Positions 34,530 to 47,126 are shown, numbered from the stretch's first letter. The stretch is DNA of 64,000 nucleotides from Aureimonas sp. AU22 (GCF_001463745.1 NZ_BBWJ01000014.1:1-64000); one strand, 5' to 3'. The notes: generated by a model not told the origin, from the sequence alone. A program made the numbers and translations.

Positions 34530-36302
34530 GTGAGCCGCATCCGCTCTTTCCTTCGCAACCCCAGTGGCAACGTCGCGATGATCTTCGCACTGACCATGCC
34601 GGTGATCGTGGTGACCGCCGGCATGGCGGTGGATACGTCCAAGGTGGAATCGTCGAAATGGAGCATGCAGCGATCGCTCGACGCGGCGGCGCTGGGGGCG
34701 GCCAAGCAGTTCGGCCGGACGCAGGACCGCGCAGAACTCGAACATTGGGCTTCGTCGCTGTTCTTCGCCAACGAGGGGCGCAATCCGGCCGACAACACGC
34801 GCTTCACCTACGAGGGCGTCACGCGAAAGGACGGCAACAACGTGCTTCGCGTGTCGGCCACGCGCGACATCCCGACCTATTTCGGCGGTGCCGTGAAGGC
34901 GGTGACCGGCGGCCGGCTCGATCTGGAGCGCTGGCCGGTTCAGGCCTTCAGCGAGGTCGTCGTGGCCAACCGGTCGATCGAACTGGCTCTGGTGCTGGAC
35001 AATTCCGGGTCGATGGAGAGGGCACCCGCGGGCGGAGGGGCGGCAAAGATCACGACCTTGCGCGACGCGACAAAGAAGCTCGTCGAGGAGATGCTCAAGT
35101 CCCAGCCGCAGGCCAACGCGAAGGACCCTGTGCGCATTTCGGTCGTCCCGTTCGCGGCGTCCGTCAATATTGGGAAGGATTATGCCAACGCCGACTGGAT
35201 GGATACGAAGGGCATCAACCCGTCGCATCACGACGATCTCGATTGGTCGAAGCTTGCCGGCGCCAAACAGGCGGCCGACGGCTCATGGCGGCTGTCCAAC
35301 GCGCCTTTGACGAAGTTCACGATCTTCGAAAAACTCAGGCAGCGACGTTCGGACTGGGGATGGGGTGGGTGCGTACAGTCGAGGCCCGAAGGTTTTGCAA
35401 TCACTGACGACACCCCCGACACGCGTTATCCCTCGACCCTCTTCGTCCCGATGTTCGCGCCGTCTGAATATGATTGGAGCGGTACGCTGTCATCGGTGAA
35501 GAACGACTACCTTCCCGATGCCAGCAAACCGTCGAACAGCGCGGACGCAACGGCTCTCGCAAAACAACGCGACGTGACGAAGTACTTCGGAACCGGCGCA
35601 ATGGACACACGCAAGGGCGGACCGAACTCCGGCTGCACGACGTCCGCGATCACGCCACTGACCGCCACGCAATCGACGGTTCAGTCCGCCGTGCGCGACA
35701 TGCAGCCGCTCGGCGGTACCAACATCGCGGAAGGGTTGGCCTGGGGCTGGCGCACGCTGACCAGCGGACAGCCGTTCCCCGAAGGAAGAGCACGCGGTAC
35801 GAAGGAAAACCTGAAGGTCGTCGTCCTCATGACCGATGGCGAAAACACCTACAACGCCGCCTATACGTCCGGCGAACAGATCGAACTCACCAACGCCAAC
35901 CGCTCTCAATTCGGCACGTATGGTTACGGTCAGTTTCTGCAGACCGCTCCCAAGCAGGAAAAGGTGCGCACCGGTCGTATGTTCGAGGCCACGAAGGCGA
36001 CCACACCGAAAGCCGCCATCACCAACATCACCGCGGCCATGAACGAGACGATGAGTCTCACCTGCGAGAACATCAAGAAGGACGGCACCAACGACGAAGG
36101 CGGCGACGGGGTCGTCATCTTCGCGATCGCCTTCGACCTCAAGGACGGGAGCCCGATCAAGGATCGGCTGCGCGCCTGCGCGTCCAACGGCATCGACGGC
36201 AAGAGCGCCAAGCTCTACTATGATGCGAAGAATTCGAGCGACCTCCTGACCGCGTTCTCGTCGATCACGGACGAGATTTCGGCGCTACGCATCGCCCGGT
36301 GA
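34530..36302 (+). CDS. TadG-like pilus-associated protein with von Willebrand factor A domain
   Basis: 590 residues from a GTG. The N-terminus has a Tad-type membrane segment (NPSGNVAMIFALTMPVIVVT) without the full TadE motif. The vWA domain starts near residue 150 with the metal-ion-dependent adhesion motif VLDNSGSM, continues with GTNIAEGLAWGW (Thr ligand region) and VVLMTDGENT. A roughly 130-residue insert lies between the first and second MIDAS parts and is less GC-rich than its flanks. The protein is expected in the inner membrane with a large periplasmic part, helping Tad pilus assembly or adhesion. Confidence 0.87.
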   Translation: MSRIRSFLRNPSGNVAMIFALTMPVIVVTAGMAVDTSKVESSKWSMQRSLDAAALGAAKQFGRTQDRAELEHWASSLFFANEGRNPADNTRFTYEGVTRKDGNNVLRVSATRDIPTYFGGAVKAVTGGRLDLERWPVQAFSEVVVANRSIELALVLDNSGSMERAPAGGGAAKITTLRDATKKLVEEMLKSQPQANAKDPVRISVVPFAASVNIGKDYANADWMDTKGINPSHHDDLDWSKLAGAKQAADGSWRLSNAPLTKFTIFEKLRQRRSDWGWGGCVQSRPEGFAITDDTPDTRYPSTLFVPMFAPSEYDWSGTLSSVKNDYLPDASKPSNSADATALAKQRDVTKYFGTGAMDTRKGGPNSGCTTSAITPLTATQSTVQSAVRDMQPLGGTNIAEGLAWGWRTLTSGQPFPEGRARGTKENLKVVVLMTDGENTYNAAYTSGEQIELTNANRSQFGTYGYGQFLQTAPKQEKVRTGRMFEATKATTPKAAITNITAAMNETMSLTCENIKKDGTNDEGGDGVVIFAIAFDLKDGSPIKDRLRACASNGIDGKSAKLYYDAKNSSDLLTAFSSITDEISALRIAR

Positions 36303-36455
36303 TCCTGCTTGCGTTCAGGCCGAAGATGCGCAACCGCCGCCATCGTTTCTGCGTATAAATTGAGCAGGCCTTCGAACGCATCATTTGTGTTGACGGGCGC
36401 GCCGCGCTGACGCAGGATCGCGCGACATACCGGCTCCGTTCGCCGGGCGGCATCC

Positions 36456-36516
36456 AAGCCCCGTAGGTCCGTCGCGACGCTTCCCAGCCTCGTGGCGCGG
36501 CTGCGGGGCTTTTTCG
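36456..36516 (+). terminator. Terminator in the leader directly before amiC, possible AmiR antitermination site
   Basis: AAGCCCCG (36456-36463) pairs with CGGGGCTT (36505-36512), followed by a run of T, with about 41 bases between the arms. It ends only about 20 bases before the amiC start codon, so it stands between any upstream promoter and the operon. AmiR-type ANTAR proteins act by antitermination. A clear pair of ANTAR hexaloops could not be assigned by eye in the 230-base leader (36303-36532), so a simple terminator for the tad genes is also possible. Confidence 0.55.
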
Positions 36517-36532
36517 TTTTCGGACCTGGCCC

Positions 36533-37627
36533 TTGGAACATCGCATCGATATCGGCGTCCTGTTTTCCCGCTCCGGTAGCTACGACCGGCTCGGCGAAGC
36601 CTGTCGCGCCGGGGTGTTCGGCGCGATCGAAGCCGTCAACGCTGATCCCGGGCGCCGTGTCCGGTTCGACGTCGCCGAGCGCGATCCGGCCGGGCGGGCC
36701 GACCAGTACGCCCCGCTCTGCACGGAGCTTCTGACCAGATCCGGTGTCCGCCACGTCGTCGGCTGCATCACCTCTTGGAGCCGCAAGGAGGTGATCCCGG
36801 TTCTGGAAAAGCATGGCGGGCTTCTCTGGTACCCGGCGCCCTACGAAGGGTTCGAAGCCAACGAACACGTCGTCTACATGAACGCCGCGCCGAACCAGCA
36901 TCTCGTGCCCCTCGTCGCCCATGTCGCGTCCCGCTACGGGCGCGACGCGTTCCTTGTCGGTTCGAACTACATCTGGGGCTGGGAGATGAACCGCATCGCC
37001 CGCGATCTCGTCGCCGATGCGGGGGGCGAGGTCCGGGGCGAGCGCTATCTGCCGCTCGGCGATACGGATGTAAACCGCCTCGTGGCGGAGATCCGCGCCA
37101 CCGTGCCGGACTTCATTCTCAACACCTTGATCGGACCGTCGTCCTACGCCTTCTACGAGGCCTATGCGGCGCTCGGGCGGGACGACGAACGCTTTCGCCC
37201 GGACCGGCGCCCGATCGTGTCCTGCAATCTGACCGAAGCCGAACTTCCGCTGATCGCACCGTTCGGCGAGGATCATCTGTCCTCGCTGCCCTTCATCCAC
37301 GACGGCGGGCCGGGCCCGCGCTCGTCCTTCGAGGCGGCGGCCCATGCCGCCGTGACCGTTCTCGCCGACGCGATCGAGGCGGCCGGCACCGACGAACCCG
37401 AGGCGGTGCGCCGGGCAATGGGCGTCCGCGCGCACGACACCGCGCTCGGAGCGATCCGAGTCGATCCGCGCACGCAGCATGCCGAACTGCCCGCACGCAT
37501 CGCCCGCATTCGCGGCTCGCGCTTCGAAGTGCTGGAAGAAAGCCGGGGCCGCATCGAGGCGGACCCCTACCTCTCGCACTACGACCCGGCCGTGACGTTC
37601 CGGCCGTCGCTGAGGCTCGTGCGATGA
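36533..37627 (+). CDS. amiC: AmiC-like amide-sensing protein (periplasmic-binding fold, cytoplasmic)
   Basis: 364 residues from a TTG; no signal peptide is present, which separates it from the urea/branched-chain binding proteins it resembles. Blocks IGVLFSRSGSY, VVGCITSWSRKEVIPVLEK, GLLWYPAPYEG and GSNYIWGWEMNR are typical of AmiC/UrtA-type proteins. In Pseudomonas, AmiC binds AmiR and releases it when an amide binds. The next gene overlaps by 4 bases and encodes an AmiR-like ANTAR protein, which makes the assignment firm. It likely senses an amide that the encoded transporter imports. Confidence 0.87.
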   Translation: MEHRIDIGVLFSRSGSYDRLGEACRAGVFGAIEAVNADPGRRVRFDVAERDPAGRADQYAPLCTELLTRSGVRHVVGCITSWSRKEVIPVLEKHGGLLWYPAPYEGFEANEHVVYMNAAPNQHLVPLVAHVASRYGRDAFLVGSNYIWGWEMNRIARDLVADAGGEVRGERYLPLGDTDVNRLVAEIRATVPDFILNTLIGPSSYAFYEAYAALGRDDERFRPDRRPIVSCNLTEAELPLIAPFGEDHLSSLPFIHDGGPGPRSSFEAAAHAAVTVLADAIEAAGTDEPEAVRRAMGVRAHDTALGAIRVDPRTQHAELPARIARIRGSRFEVLEESRGRIEADPYLSHYDPAVTFRPSLRLVR

Positions 37628-38229
37628 TGCGCCGCGCCCGCATTCCCAACCTCGGTGGCGCCAAGGCCGTCGTGCTCCACCGCGAGCACGCCTCCGTCGA
37701 GGTGCTGATCCGTCAGCTCGGCGCCATCGGCCTCGATGCCGTGCAGGCCTGGCCCGACCTGCCGGCATCGGCTGCCGGGGCGGACTTCCTGTTCTTCGAC
37801 GTCGACCTCGGGTTCGACGAGCAGTTCCCCTGGAAGGCCGGCGAAGCGCCGATGCCTCTGATCGCGCTGATCGGCTCGGAGGCGCCCGGCCGCATCGAGT
37901 GGGCGCTGTCGCGCCTCGCCGACGCCCAGATCGTGAAGCCCGTCGGCAATGCCGGCGTTTATTCCGCGCTCCTCATCGCCCGTCGCGCGTTCGACGAGCG
38001 TCGGCGGCTGGGCGAGGAGATCGCCGCGCTGCGCGAGCGCATCGCCGAGCGGCAGACCGTCGTCCGCGCGGTGGTCGCCCTGTCGTGCGCAGGGATCGGC
38101 GAAGAACAGGCCTACGCGCAGCTTCGTGCCCTCGCCATGGGCTGGCAGGTGACGCTGGAGGAGGCCGCCCGGCGCGTCGTCGACCTCAAGAACAGGGAGG
38201 CCTCGAATGAGCGTCCTCGTCGGGCCTGA
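37624..38229 (+). CDS. amiR: AmiR-like response regulator with ANTAR RNA-binding domain
   Basis: 201 residues. The N-terminal pseudo-receiver domain lacks a clear phosphorylation site, as in AmiR; a coiled coil (EEIAALRERIAERQ) follows near residue 130, and the ANTAR domain is at about 145-195 (AVVALSCAGIGEEQAYAQLR, ALAMGWQVTLEEAARRVVD). It binds nascent RNA and prevents termination when released by AmiC. It overlaps amiC by 4 bases and the permease gene by 23 bases. The terminator before amiC is the obvious candidate target. Confidence 0.88.
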   Translation: MMRRARIPNLGGAKAVVLHREHASVEVLIRQLGAIGLDAVQAWPDLPASAAGADFLFFDVDLGFDEQFPWKAGEAPMPLIALIGSEAPGRIEWALSRLADAQIVKPVGNAGVYSALLIARRAFDERRRLGEEIAALRERIAERQTVVRAVVALSCAGIGEEQAYAQLRALAMGWQVTLEEAARRVVDLKNREASNERPRRA

Positions 38230-39114
38230 GGCCTCCGCCGTTCCCCCTTCCGCGCCGGTGGGCGGGGAGGGTGTACTGCGTCGGCTCCTGTCGCGGAAGC
38301 TTGCCGTTCTCGGCCTCGCGATCATCGCGCTGGTGGTCCTGGCGGCCGTCTTCGCGCCGCTGGTCGCGCCGTTCGACCCGAACGAGCAGTTCTTCGACGG
38401 GCTGTCGCTCGAGGGCTCGCCGCTGCCGCCGTCCGCCACCTACTGGCTCGGTACCGACCTCCTCGGCCGCGATCTCCTGTCGCGGCTTCTCTACGGGGCG
38501 CGCAACTCGCTCGTCATCGGCATCGTGGCCAACGGCGCGGCACTGGTGATCGGCACGCTGGTCGGCGTCGTCGCGGGCTACTATCGCGGTCTCGTGGGGA
38601 CCGTTCTGATGCGCTTCACCGACCTGATGATGGCCTTTCCCGCTCTGCTGCTCGCCATCTGCCTCGCGGCGGTGCTGCGTCCGAGCCTGTGGATCGTGGC
38701 GCTCGTGATCGCGCTAGTGAACTGGGTGCAGGTGGCGCGCGTCGTCTATTCCGAGACGCGTTCGCTCGCCGAGCGCGAGTTCATCCAGGCGGAGGTGACG
38801 CTGGGGGCGAGTTCGTCGCGGATCCTGTTCCGCCACGTGCTGCCCCATCTCACCTCGACCGTGATCGTCTACGGCACGCTCGGCATCTCGACCACGGTTC
38901 TCCTGGAGGCGACGCTCTCCTTCCTCGGCGTCGGCGTGCAGCCGCCGGACGCTTCGTGGGGCAACATCATCTTCGAGAACCAGACCTATTTCCAGGCGGC
39001 GCCCTGGCTGGTCTTCTTCCCCGGCGCGGCGATCCTTCTCTTGGCGCTCGCCTTCAATCTCGTGGGCGATGCGCTGCGCGACGCGCTCGATCCGACCGAG
39101 GAGGGACGCGGCTG

Positions 39115-39115
<1 letters not shown>
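38207..39115 (+). CDS. ABC transporter permease, DppC type (peptide/nickel family)
   Basis: 302 residues with an N-terminal helix and five or six further helices. The EAA-like coupling motif is seen in EAEVTLGASSSRILFRHVLP form (FIQAEVTLGASSSRI), and GTDLLGRDLLSRLLYGARNS is the family signature near residue 85. It pairs with the DppB-type permease encoded next. The order C before B is unusual for this family, which normally runs B then C. Start overlaps the amiR end by 23 bases. Confidence 0.9.
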
Positions 39116-40035
<920 letters not shown>

Positions 40036-40050
40036 GAAGGAAGCCCGCCC

Positions 40051-41667
40051 ATGATGTCCCTCTTCAAGCGGAGCGCCGCCGCGCTCGCGATCACCGCGTC
40101 CCTTCTCTCGGCCCCCTCGGCAGCGCTCGCCCAGGACGGCAGCACGATCACCGTCACCTACAAGGACGACATCGCGACGCTGGATCCGGCGATCGGATAT
40201 GACTGGCAGAACTTCTCGATGATCAAGGCGATCTTCGACGGGCTGATGGACTACGAGCCGGGCACGGCAAAGCTGCGGCCGGGCCTCGCCGAGTCCTACG
40301 AGATCTCGCCCGACGGCAAGGTCTTCACCTTCAAGCTTCGTGATGGCGTGAAATTCCACAACGGTCGGACGATGACGGCCGAGGACGTGAAGTATTCCTT
40401 CGAGCGCACCGTGAACCCGGCCACCCAGTCGCCGGGTGCGGGCTTCCTCGGTTCGATCGAGGGCTTCGAGGCCATGCAGGGCGGCACGGCGACCGAGCTC
40501 TCGGGCGTCAAGATCGTCGACCCGAAGACGGTCGAGGTCACGCTCTCGCGCCCCGACGCGACGTTCCTGTCGGTGATGGCGCTGAACTTCTCCTTCATCG
40601 TGCCGAAGGAAGAGGTCGAGAAGTCGGGCGCCGACTTCGGCCGCAACCCCGTCGGCACCGGCGCCTTCAAGCTCGCCGAATGGACGCTCGGGCAGCGCCT
40701 GCGGCTGGAGAAGAACCCGGACTATTATCGCGAGGGCGCGCCCAAGCTCGACGGCATCAATTTCGAGATCGGCCAGGAGCCGGTGGTCTCGCTCCTGCGT
40801 GTCCAGAACGGCGAAGTCGACGTGCCGGGCGACGGCATCCCGCCCGCCAAGTTCCGCGAGGTGATGGGCAATCCCGCCGAGGCCGCCCAGGTGGTCGAGG
40901 GCGTGCAGCTCCATACGGGCTACATCACCATGAACGTGAAGTCCGCGCCCTTCGACGATCTCAAGGTACGCCAGGCCGTCAACATGGCGATCAACAAGGA
41001 CCGCATCGTCCAGATCATCAACGGCCGCGCGACCCCGGCCAACCAGCCGTTGCCCCCGACGATGCCGGGCTACGTCCAGAACTTCGAAGGCTACAAGTAC
41101 GACGTAGAGGCCGCCAAGAAGCTGCTTGCCGAAGCCGGTCACCCCGATGGCTTCGAGACCGAACTCTTCGTCGCCAACGTCGATCCGCAGCCGCGCATCG
41201 CGCAGGCGATCCAGCAGGACCTTGCCGCGATCGGCATCAAGGCCTCGCTCCAGAGCCTCGCGCAGGCCAACGTCATCGCGGCCGGCGGCTCGGCGGAAGG
41301 CGCGCCGATGATCTGGTCGGGCGGCATGGCCTGGATCGCCGACTTCCCGGACCCGTCGAACTTCTACGGCCCGATCCTCGGCTGTGCGGGCGCAGTGGAA
41401 GGCGGCTGGAACTGGGCGAAATACTGCAACGAGGCGCTCGACGAGAAGGCGGCCGCCGCCGACGCGATGGTCGATCCGGCGAAGGCCGCCGAGCGGGCGA
41501 GCGCCTGGGGCGAGGTCTACAAGGGCGTCATGGCCGACGCGCCGTGGGTCCCGGTCTTCAACGAGAAGCGCTACACGATGCGCTCCGCCCGGATGGGCGG
41601 CGACGACGCGCTCTACATCGATCCGGTCAACACCCCGATGAACTACCGCTACGTCGAGACGAAGTGA
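40051..41667 (+). CDS. ABC transporter periplasmic solute-binding protein, DppA/family 5
   Basis: 538 residues with a signal peptide (KRSAAALAITASLLSAPSAA, then LAQDG). Family 5 features are ATLDPAIGYDWQNFSMIKAI, LRDGVKFHNGRTMTAEDVKY and RQAVNMAINKDRIVQI. The family binds peptides, nickel, glycosides and amide-like compounds. Its place between permeases and an acetamidase/formamidase suggests that an amide-bearing compound is the ligand; this is inference. The acetamidase gene starts one base after its stop. Confidence 0.9.
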   Translation: MMSLFKRSAAALAITASLLSAPSAALAQDGSTITVTYKDDIATLDPAIGYDWQNFSMIKAIFDGLMDYEPGTAKLRPGLAESYEISPDGKVFTFKLRDGVKFHNGRTMTAEDVKYSFERTVNPATQSPGAGFLGSIEGFEAMQGGTATELSGVKIVDPKTVEVTLSRPDATFLSVMALNFSFIVPKEEVEKSGADFGRNPVGTGAFKLAEWTLGQRLRLEKNPDYYREGAPKLDGINFEIGQEPVVSLLRVQNGEVDVPGDGIPPAKFREVMGNPAEAAQVVEGVQLHTGYITMNVKSAPFDDLKVRQAVNMAINKDRIVQIINGRATPANQPLPPTMPGYVQNFEGYKYDVEAAKKLLAEAGHPDGFETELFVANVDPQPRIAQAIQQDLAAIGIKASLQSLAQANVIAAGGSAEGAPMIWSGGMAWIADFPDPSNFYGPILGCAGAVEGGWNWAKYCNEALDEKAAAADAMVDPAKAAERASAWGEVYKGVMADAPWVPVFNEKRYTMRSARMGGDDALYIDPVNTPMNYRYVETK

Positions 41668-41668
41668 G

Positions 41669-42609
41669 ATGTGCAAGGCCTGCGACTACACCATTCACGG
41701 CCGGCAGCACCATTTCGGCTGGGACAACTCTCTCGAACCGGCGCTGCGGGTGGCGCCGGGTTCCACGATCGAGTTCGAGTGCCGCGACTCGTCCGCCGGA
41801 CAGCTGACGCCGCAATCGACCGTCGAGAGCGTCACGACGCTCGACTTCGGCAAGATCAACCCCGTCTCGGGGCCGATCTTCGTCGAGGGCGCCGAGCCGG
41901 GCGATGCGCTGAAGGTCACGATCGAGGGCTTCAAGCCGTCCGGCTTCGGCTGGACGGCCAACATCCCCGGCTTCGGCCTCCTGGCGGACCAGTTCACGGA
42001 CCCGGCGCTGACGCTCTGGACGTATGACGCGAACTCCCTCGAGCCCGTCGCCTTCGGCGCGCACGGCCGCGTGCCGCTGAAGCCCTTCGCCGGCACCATC
42101 GGCAATGCGCCGGCGGAGCCAGGGCACCACTCCGTGGTGCCGCCGCGCCGTGTCGGCGGCAATCTCGACATCCGCGATCTTGCGGCCGGCACGACGCTCT
42201 ATCTCCCGGTGGAGGTGGCGGGCGCGCTCTTCTCGGTGGGCGACACGCACGCCGCGCAGGGCGACGGCGAGGTCTGCGGCACCGCGATCGAAAGCCCGAT
42301 GAACGCGGTGCTGACGCTCGACCTCGTGAAGGGCGCGAACCTCGCGATGCCTCGCTTCACGACGCCGGGCCCCGTGACGCGCCATCTCGACGCCAAGGGC
42401 TACGAGGTGACGACCGGCGTCGGGCCAGACCTGATGACGGGCGCGCGGCAGGCGGTGGCCGACATGGTCGAACTGCTCGCCGGCCGCTACAACATCAACC
42501 CGGTGGATGCCTACATGCTCGTCTCGACCTGCGGCGATCTGCGGATTTCCGAGATCGTCGACATGCCGAACTGGGTCGTCTCGTTCTACTTCCCGCGGGT
42601 CGTGTTCGA

Positions 42610-42613
<4 letters not shown>
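41669..42613 (+). CDS. Acetamidase/formamidase family amidohydrolase
   Basis: 314 residues. Family features are HFGWDNSLEPALRVAPGS at the N-terminus, DFGKINPVSGPIFVEGAEPGD, GDTHAAQGDGEVCGTAIES and the end YMLVSTCGDLRISEIVD. FmdA-type enzymes hydrolyse formamide or acetamide to ammonia and the acid; no signal peptide is visible, so it acts in the cytoplasm. It lies inside the transporter operon controlled by AmiC/AmiR, supporting uptake plus hydrolysis of an amide as nitrogen source. It overlaps the ATPase gene by 4 bases. Confidence 0.92.
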
Positions 42614-44394
<1,781 letters not shown>

Positions 44395-44473
44395 AGCTTA
44401 CGGGAGGCGACAGGCCGGTCGCACGTGCCCTTGGCTAACGTGCCGGCAAGCGCTCGAAAAACATAGATCCGGG

Positions 44474-44546
44474 TGGGCCCGGCAGGACTCGAACCTGCAA
44501 CCAAGCGGTTATGAGCCGCCGGCTCTAACCATTGAGCTACAGGCCC
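44474..44546 (-). tRNA. tRNA with CAU anticodon, probably tRNA-Ile2 (lysidine-modified) rather than tRNA-Met
   Basis: A 73-nt cloverleaf: acceptor GGGCCTG pairs with CGGGCCC, the D arm is TAGCTCAATGGTTAGAGC, the anticodon stem-loop is GCGGCTCATAACCGC with anticodon CAT, and the T arm is GCAGGTTCGAGTCCTGC. CCA is not encoded (ACCC follows). The anticodon stem and TTGGTTG variable loop look more like E. coli ileX than elongator tRNA-Met, so tRNA-Ile2 read after lysidine modification is favoured. Distinguishing the two needs comparison with the other CAT tRNAs in the genome. Confidence 0.9.
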
Positions 44547-44688
44547 GACCCGGACCCGAACGCCTATCGCAAAGGCGTCGGCTTCTCAAGCGGCGAGGCG
44601 GATCACGGGCAGGGGATTTCGCCGCGCCGCCGGGGGCGCTAGAGCTGGGGGCCAGCCGGTGCATCCGGCGCCGCGTCGAGGAGTTCCC

Positions 44689-46395
44689 ATGGCATCGGAC
44701 CTGTCCCACCGCATTCTGGCCGGCCAGGGTCGTCGGCCCGCCGATCTCGTGATCCGGGATGCTCAGCTTCTGGATCTCGTGACCGGGGGCGTCGAGACGA
44801 CCGACATCGCCATCGTCGGCGACCGGATCGTCGGCACGCATGCCCGATACGAAGGTGAGCGGGTGGTCGAGGCGCGGGGGCGCTTTGCCGTACCTGGTTT
44901 CATCGACACCCACCTGCACATCGAGTCCTCGCTGGTCTCCCCGATGGAGTTCGATCGCTGCGTGCTGCCGCACGGCGTGACCACCGTGTTCTGCGACCCG
45001 CACGAGATCGCCAATGTCCTTGGCGCGGAGGGGATCGCCTATTTCGCCGCCTGCGCCGAGGCGAGCGTGATGGACATCCGCATCAACCTCTCGTCCTGCG
45101 TGCCGGCCACGTCGTTCGAGACCGCGGCGGCAAAGCTGGAGATCGGCGACCTCCTGCCGTTCCTCGACCATCCGAAGGTCCACGGCCTTGCCGAGATGAT
45201 GAACTATCCCGGCGTCCTCGACCTCGATCCCGGCATCCTCGCCAAGCTCGAGGCCTTTCAGAGACGCCACGTCGACGGCCACGCGCCGCTTCTGCGCGGG
45301 ACGGCGCTGAACGGCTATCTCGCGGCCGGCATCCGCACCGACCACGAGGCGACAAGCGCCGCCGAGGCGATGGAGAAGCTGCGCAAGGGCATGGCGATCC
45401 TGATCCGCGAGGGGTCGGCCTCGAAGGACCTCGAGGCCCTCGCCGAAATCCTCGACGCCGATACCTCGGCTCTCGTTGCGCTCTGCACCGACGACCGCAG
45501 CCCGCTCGACATCGTGGAGGAGGGGCACCTCGACGCCATGATTCGGCGGTTGATCGGCCGGGGATGTCCCGTCCATCACGTCTACCGCGCCGCCTCGCTG
45601 TCGGCCGCGCGCATCTTCGGCCTGTCCGACCGGGGTATGGTCGCGCCCGGCTGGCGGGCGGACATCGCGCTTCTCGACGATCTCGAGGCCTGCCGCGTCT
45701 CCGACGTCATCGCGGGCGGCCGGCTGGTCGAGCCCGCGCTCTTCGATGCCCGGCCGCGGATCGCCCCGGTCGGGCTCGGCTCGATGAAGGCCGCGCCCGT
45801 CTCGCCCGAACGTTTCCGCCAGCCCGGCAACGGGGCGGAGCGAACGGTGCCGGTGATCGGCGTGAAGGCCGGACTGCTCCTCACCTCACGGCTCGACGCG
45901 ACCCTTGCGGTCCGGGACGGCCAACTGCAGCCCGACCTGGAACAGGATGTCCTCAAGCTGGCCGTCGTCGAGCGGCACGGGCGCAACGGTAATGTAGGGC
46001 TCGGCTTCGTCAACGGCTTCGGCCTGAAACGCGGTGCCATCGCCTCGTCCGTCGCCCATGACAGCCACAACATCACCGTCGTCGGCACCAATGCACGCGA
46101 CATGGCCGCCGCGGTGAACGGGGTGATCGAGCGCGGCGGCGGGTTCGTCGTGGCCGACGAGGGCCAGGTGCTCGCGGGCCTCGCGCTGCCGATGGCCGGG
46201 TTGATGAGCCTCGATCCGTTCGAGACCGTGGTCCACGACCTCGAGGCGTTGGTGGATGCGGCGCGCGCGCTGGGCTGCACGTTGCCGGAACCCTTCCTTC
46301 AGCTGGCCTTCCTCGCCTTGCCGGTCATCCCCCACCTCAAGCTGACCGATCGCGGCCTCTTCGACGTCGATCGCTTCGCCTTCGTGGAGGACTGA
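44689..46395 (+). CDS. ade: Adenine deaminase
   Basis: 568 residues. The amidohydrolase metal motif is DTHLHIESS near residue 85, then [40 protein letters not shown] and CTDDRSP carry the remaining metal ligands. The C-terminal domain has [20 protein letters not shown] and HDSHNI, which separate adenine deaminase from dihydroorotase-like relatives. It converts adenine to hypoxanthine and ammonia. It stands alone between the tRNA and a convergent thioesterase gene. The start ATG follows GAGGAGTTCCC. Confidence 0.93.
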   Translation: MASDLSHRILAGQGRRPADLVIRDAQLLDLVTGGVETTDIAIVGDRIVGTHARYEGERVVEARGRFAVPGFIDTHLHIESSLVSPMEFDRCVLPHGVTTVFCDPHEIANVLGAEGIAYFAACAEASVMDIRINLSSCVPATSFETAAAKLEIGDLLPFLDHPKVHGLAEMMNYPGVLDLDPGILAKLEAFQRRHVDGHAPLLRGTALNGYLAAGIRTDHEATSAAEAMEKLRKGMAILIREGSASKDLEALAEILDADTSALVALCTDDRSPLDIVEEGHLDAMIRRLIGRGCPVHHVYRAASLSAARIFGLSDRGMVAPGWRADIALLDDLEACRVSDVIAGGRLVEPALFDARPRIAPVGLGSMKAAPVSPERFRQPGNGAERTVPVIGVKAGLLLTSRLDATLAVRDGQLQPDLEQDVLKLAVVERHGRNGNVGLGFVNGFGLKRGAIASSVAHDSHNITVVGTNARDMAAAVNGVIERGGGFVVADEGQVLAGLALPMAGLMSLDPFETVVHDLEALVDAARALGCTLPEPFLQLAFLALPVIPHLKLTDRGLFDVDRFAFVED

Positions 46396-46400
46396 GCGAA

Positions 46401-46418
46401 GCGGCTCCGAAGAGCCGC
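46401..46418. terminator. Hairpin between convergent ade and thioesterase genes
   Basis: GCGGCTC-CGAA-GAGCCGC is a perfect 7-bp stem with a 4-base loop, 6 bases after the ade stop and 22 bases from the stop of the convergent thioesterase gene. There is no T run, so it is at most a weak or bidirectional terminator. Confidence 0.45.
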
Positions 46419-46439
46419 GTCGTAAGGGGACCGACGACG

Positions 46440-46835
46440 TCAGGGGAGGGGGTCGATCGGCCTCGGCTTGCGGTACGCGTCGATGGCGACGAAGGTGAAG
46501 ACGCCCTCGGTGACCTGCTCGACCTCCTCGCCCTCGCGGCTTCGACGCCAGGCCTCGACCTCGATGCGCATGGACGTGCGCCCGACATGAAGGATCGCGG
46601 CATAGAGGCTGACCTCGTCGCCGACATAGACGGGCTTCAGGAACCGCATCGCCTCGATGGCGATCGTGGCGCAACGACCCCGCGCTCGCCGCGCCGCGGC
46701 GGTCCCCGCCGCAAGGTCCATCTGCGCGAGCAACCAGCCGCCGAAGATGTCGCCGGCCGGGTTCGTATCCGCCGGCATGGCGATCGTGCGGATGGTCGGC
46801 GCGCCGCTCGGTGCGGAGGATGGCGGATCGGACAC
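46440..46835 (-). CDS. YciA-like acyl-CoA thioesterase (hotdog fold)
   Basis: 131 residues from a GTG chosen so that about 20 residues precede the conserved block, as in E. coli YciA; the frame is open further upstream but reads as noise. Family features are IRTIAMPADTNPAGDIFGGW (with the catalytic Asp), the hotdog helix LLAQMDLAAGTAAARRARG, and MRFLKPVYVGDEVSLYA. It hydrolyses acyl-CoA thioesters in the cytoplasm. It is a monocistronic chromosomal gene at the edge of a decayed low-GC region. Confidence 0.87.
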   Translation of the reverse strand: MSDPPSSAPSGAPTIRTIAMPADTNPAGDIFGGWLLAQMDLAAGTAAARRARGRCATIAIEAMRFLKPVYVGDEVSLYAAILHVGRTSMRIEVEAWRRSREGEEVEQVTEGVFTFVAIDAYRKPRPIDPLP

Positions 46836-47058
46836 GTCCAACGAATGCTCCTGCGAGAAAGGCGGTTGGCGGCCGTCCGCATCCAAGAAGACCCTTCGCG
46901 AGCTTGCCCGACGCAGCTTGCGCGATTCCGGCAATGACCTAAGCGTTGACACACTAGAGGGGAATATTGCAGTCGCTCGACGACCTTCGGCGCATGTGTT
47001 TTCCACAGCACGGACAAGCGCGAAGCGCCGAGTCAAGCCGGTTTGGACGTTTGACCCT

Positions 47059-47077
47059 TTGAAAGTTGGACTTTCAA
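47059..47077. repeat. Perfect 8-bp inverted repeat TTGAAAGT-TGG-ACTTTCAA
   Basis: A 19-bp palindrome immediately followed, 14 bases on, by a stronger hairpin. It lies in the gene-free stretch after the thioesterase start. It could be a protein-binding dyad or the first part of a structured RNA. No function is known. Confidence 0.5.
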
Positions 47078-47091
47078 TGGTACCAACAAAA

Positions 47092-47126
47092 AAGGACGGC
47101 ACGGTTTTGGAGACCGTGCCGTCCTT
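47092..47126 (-). terminator. Strong hairpin with T run on the minus strand
   Basis: AAGGACGGCACGGT pairs perfectly (14 bp) with ACCGTGCCGTCCTT across a 7-base loop. On the minus strand the stem is followed by TTTTTTGTT, so it is a convincing terminator for leftward transcription. The only candidates upstream are the small gene at 47523-47708 and tRNA-Gln, so it may end an unannotated transcript. Confidence 0.75.
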
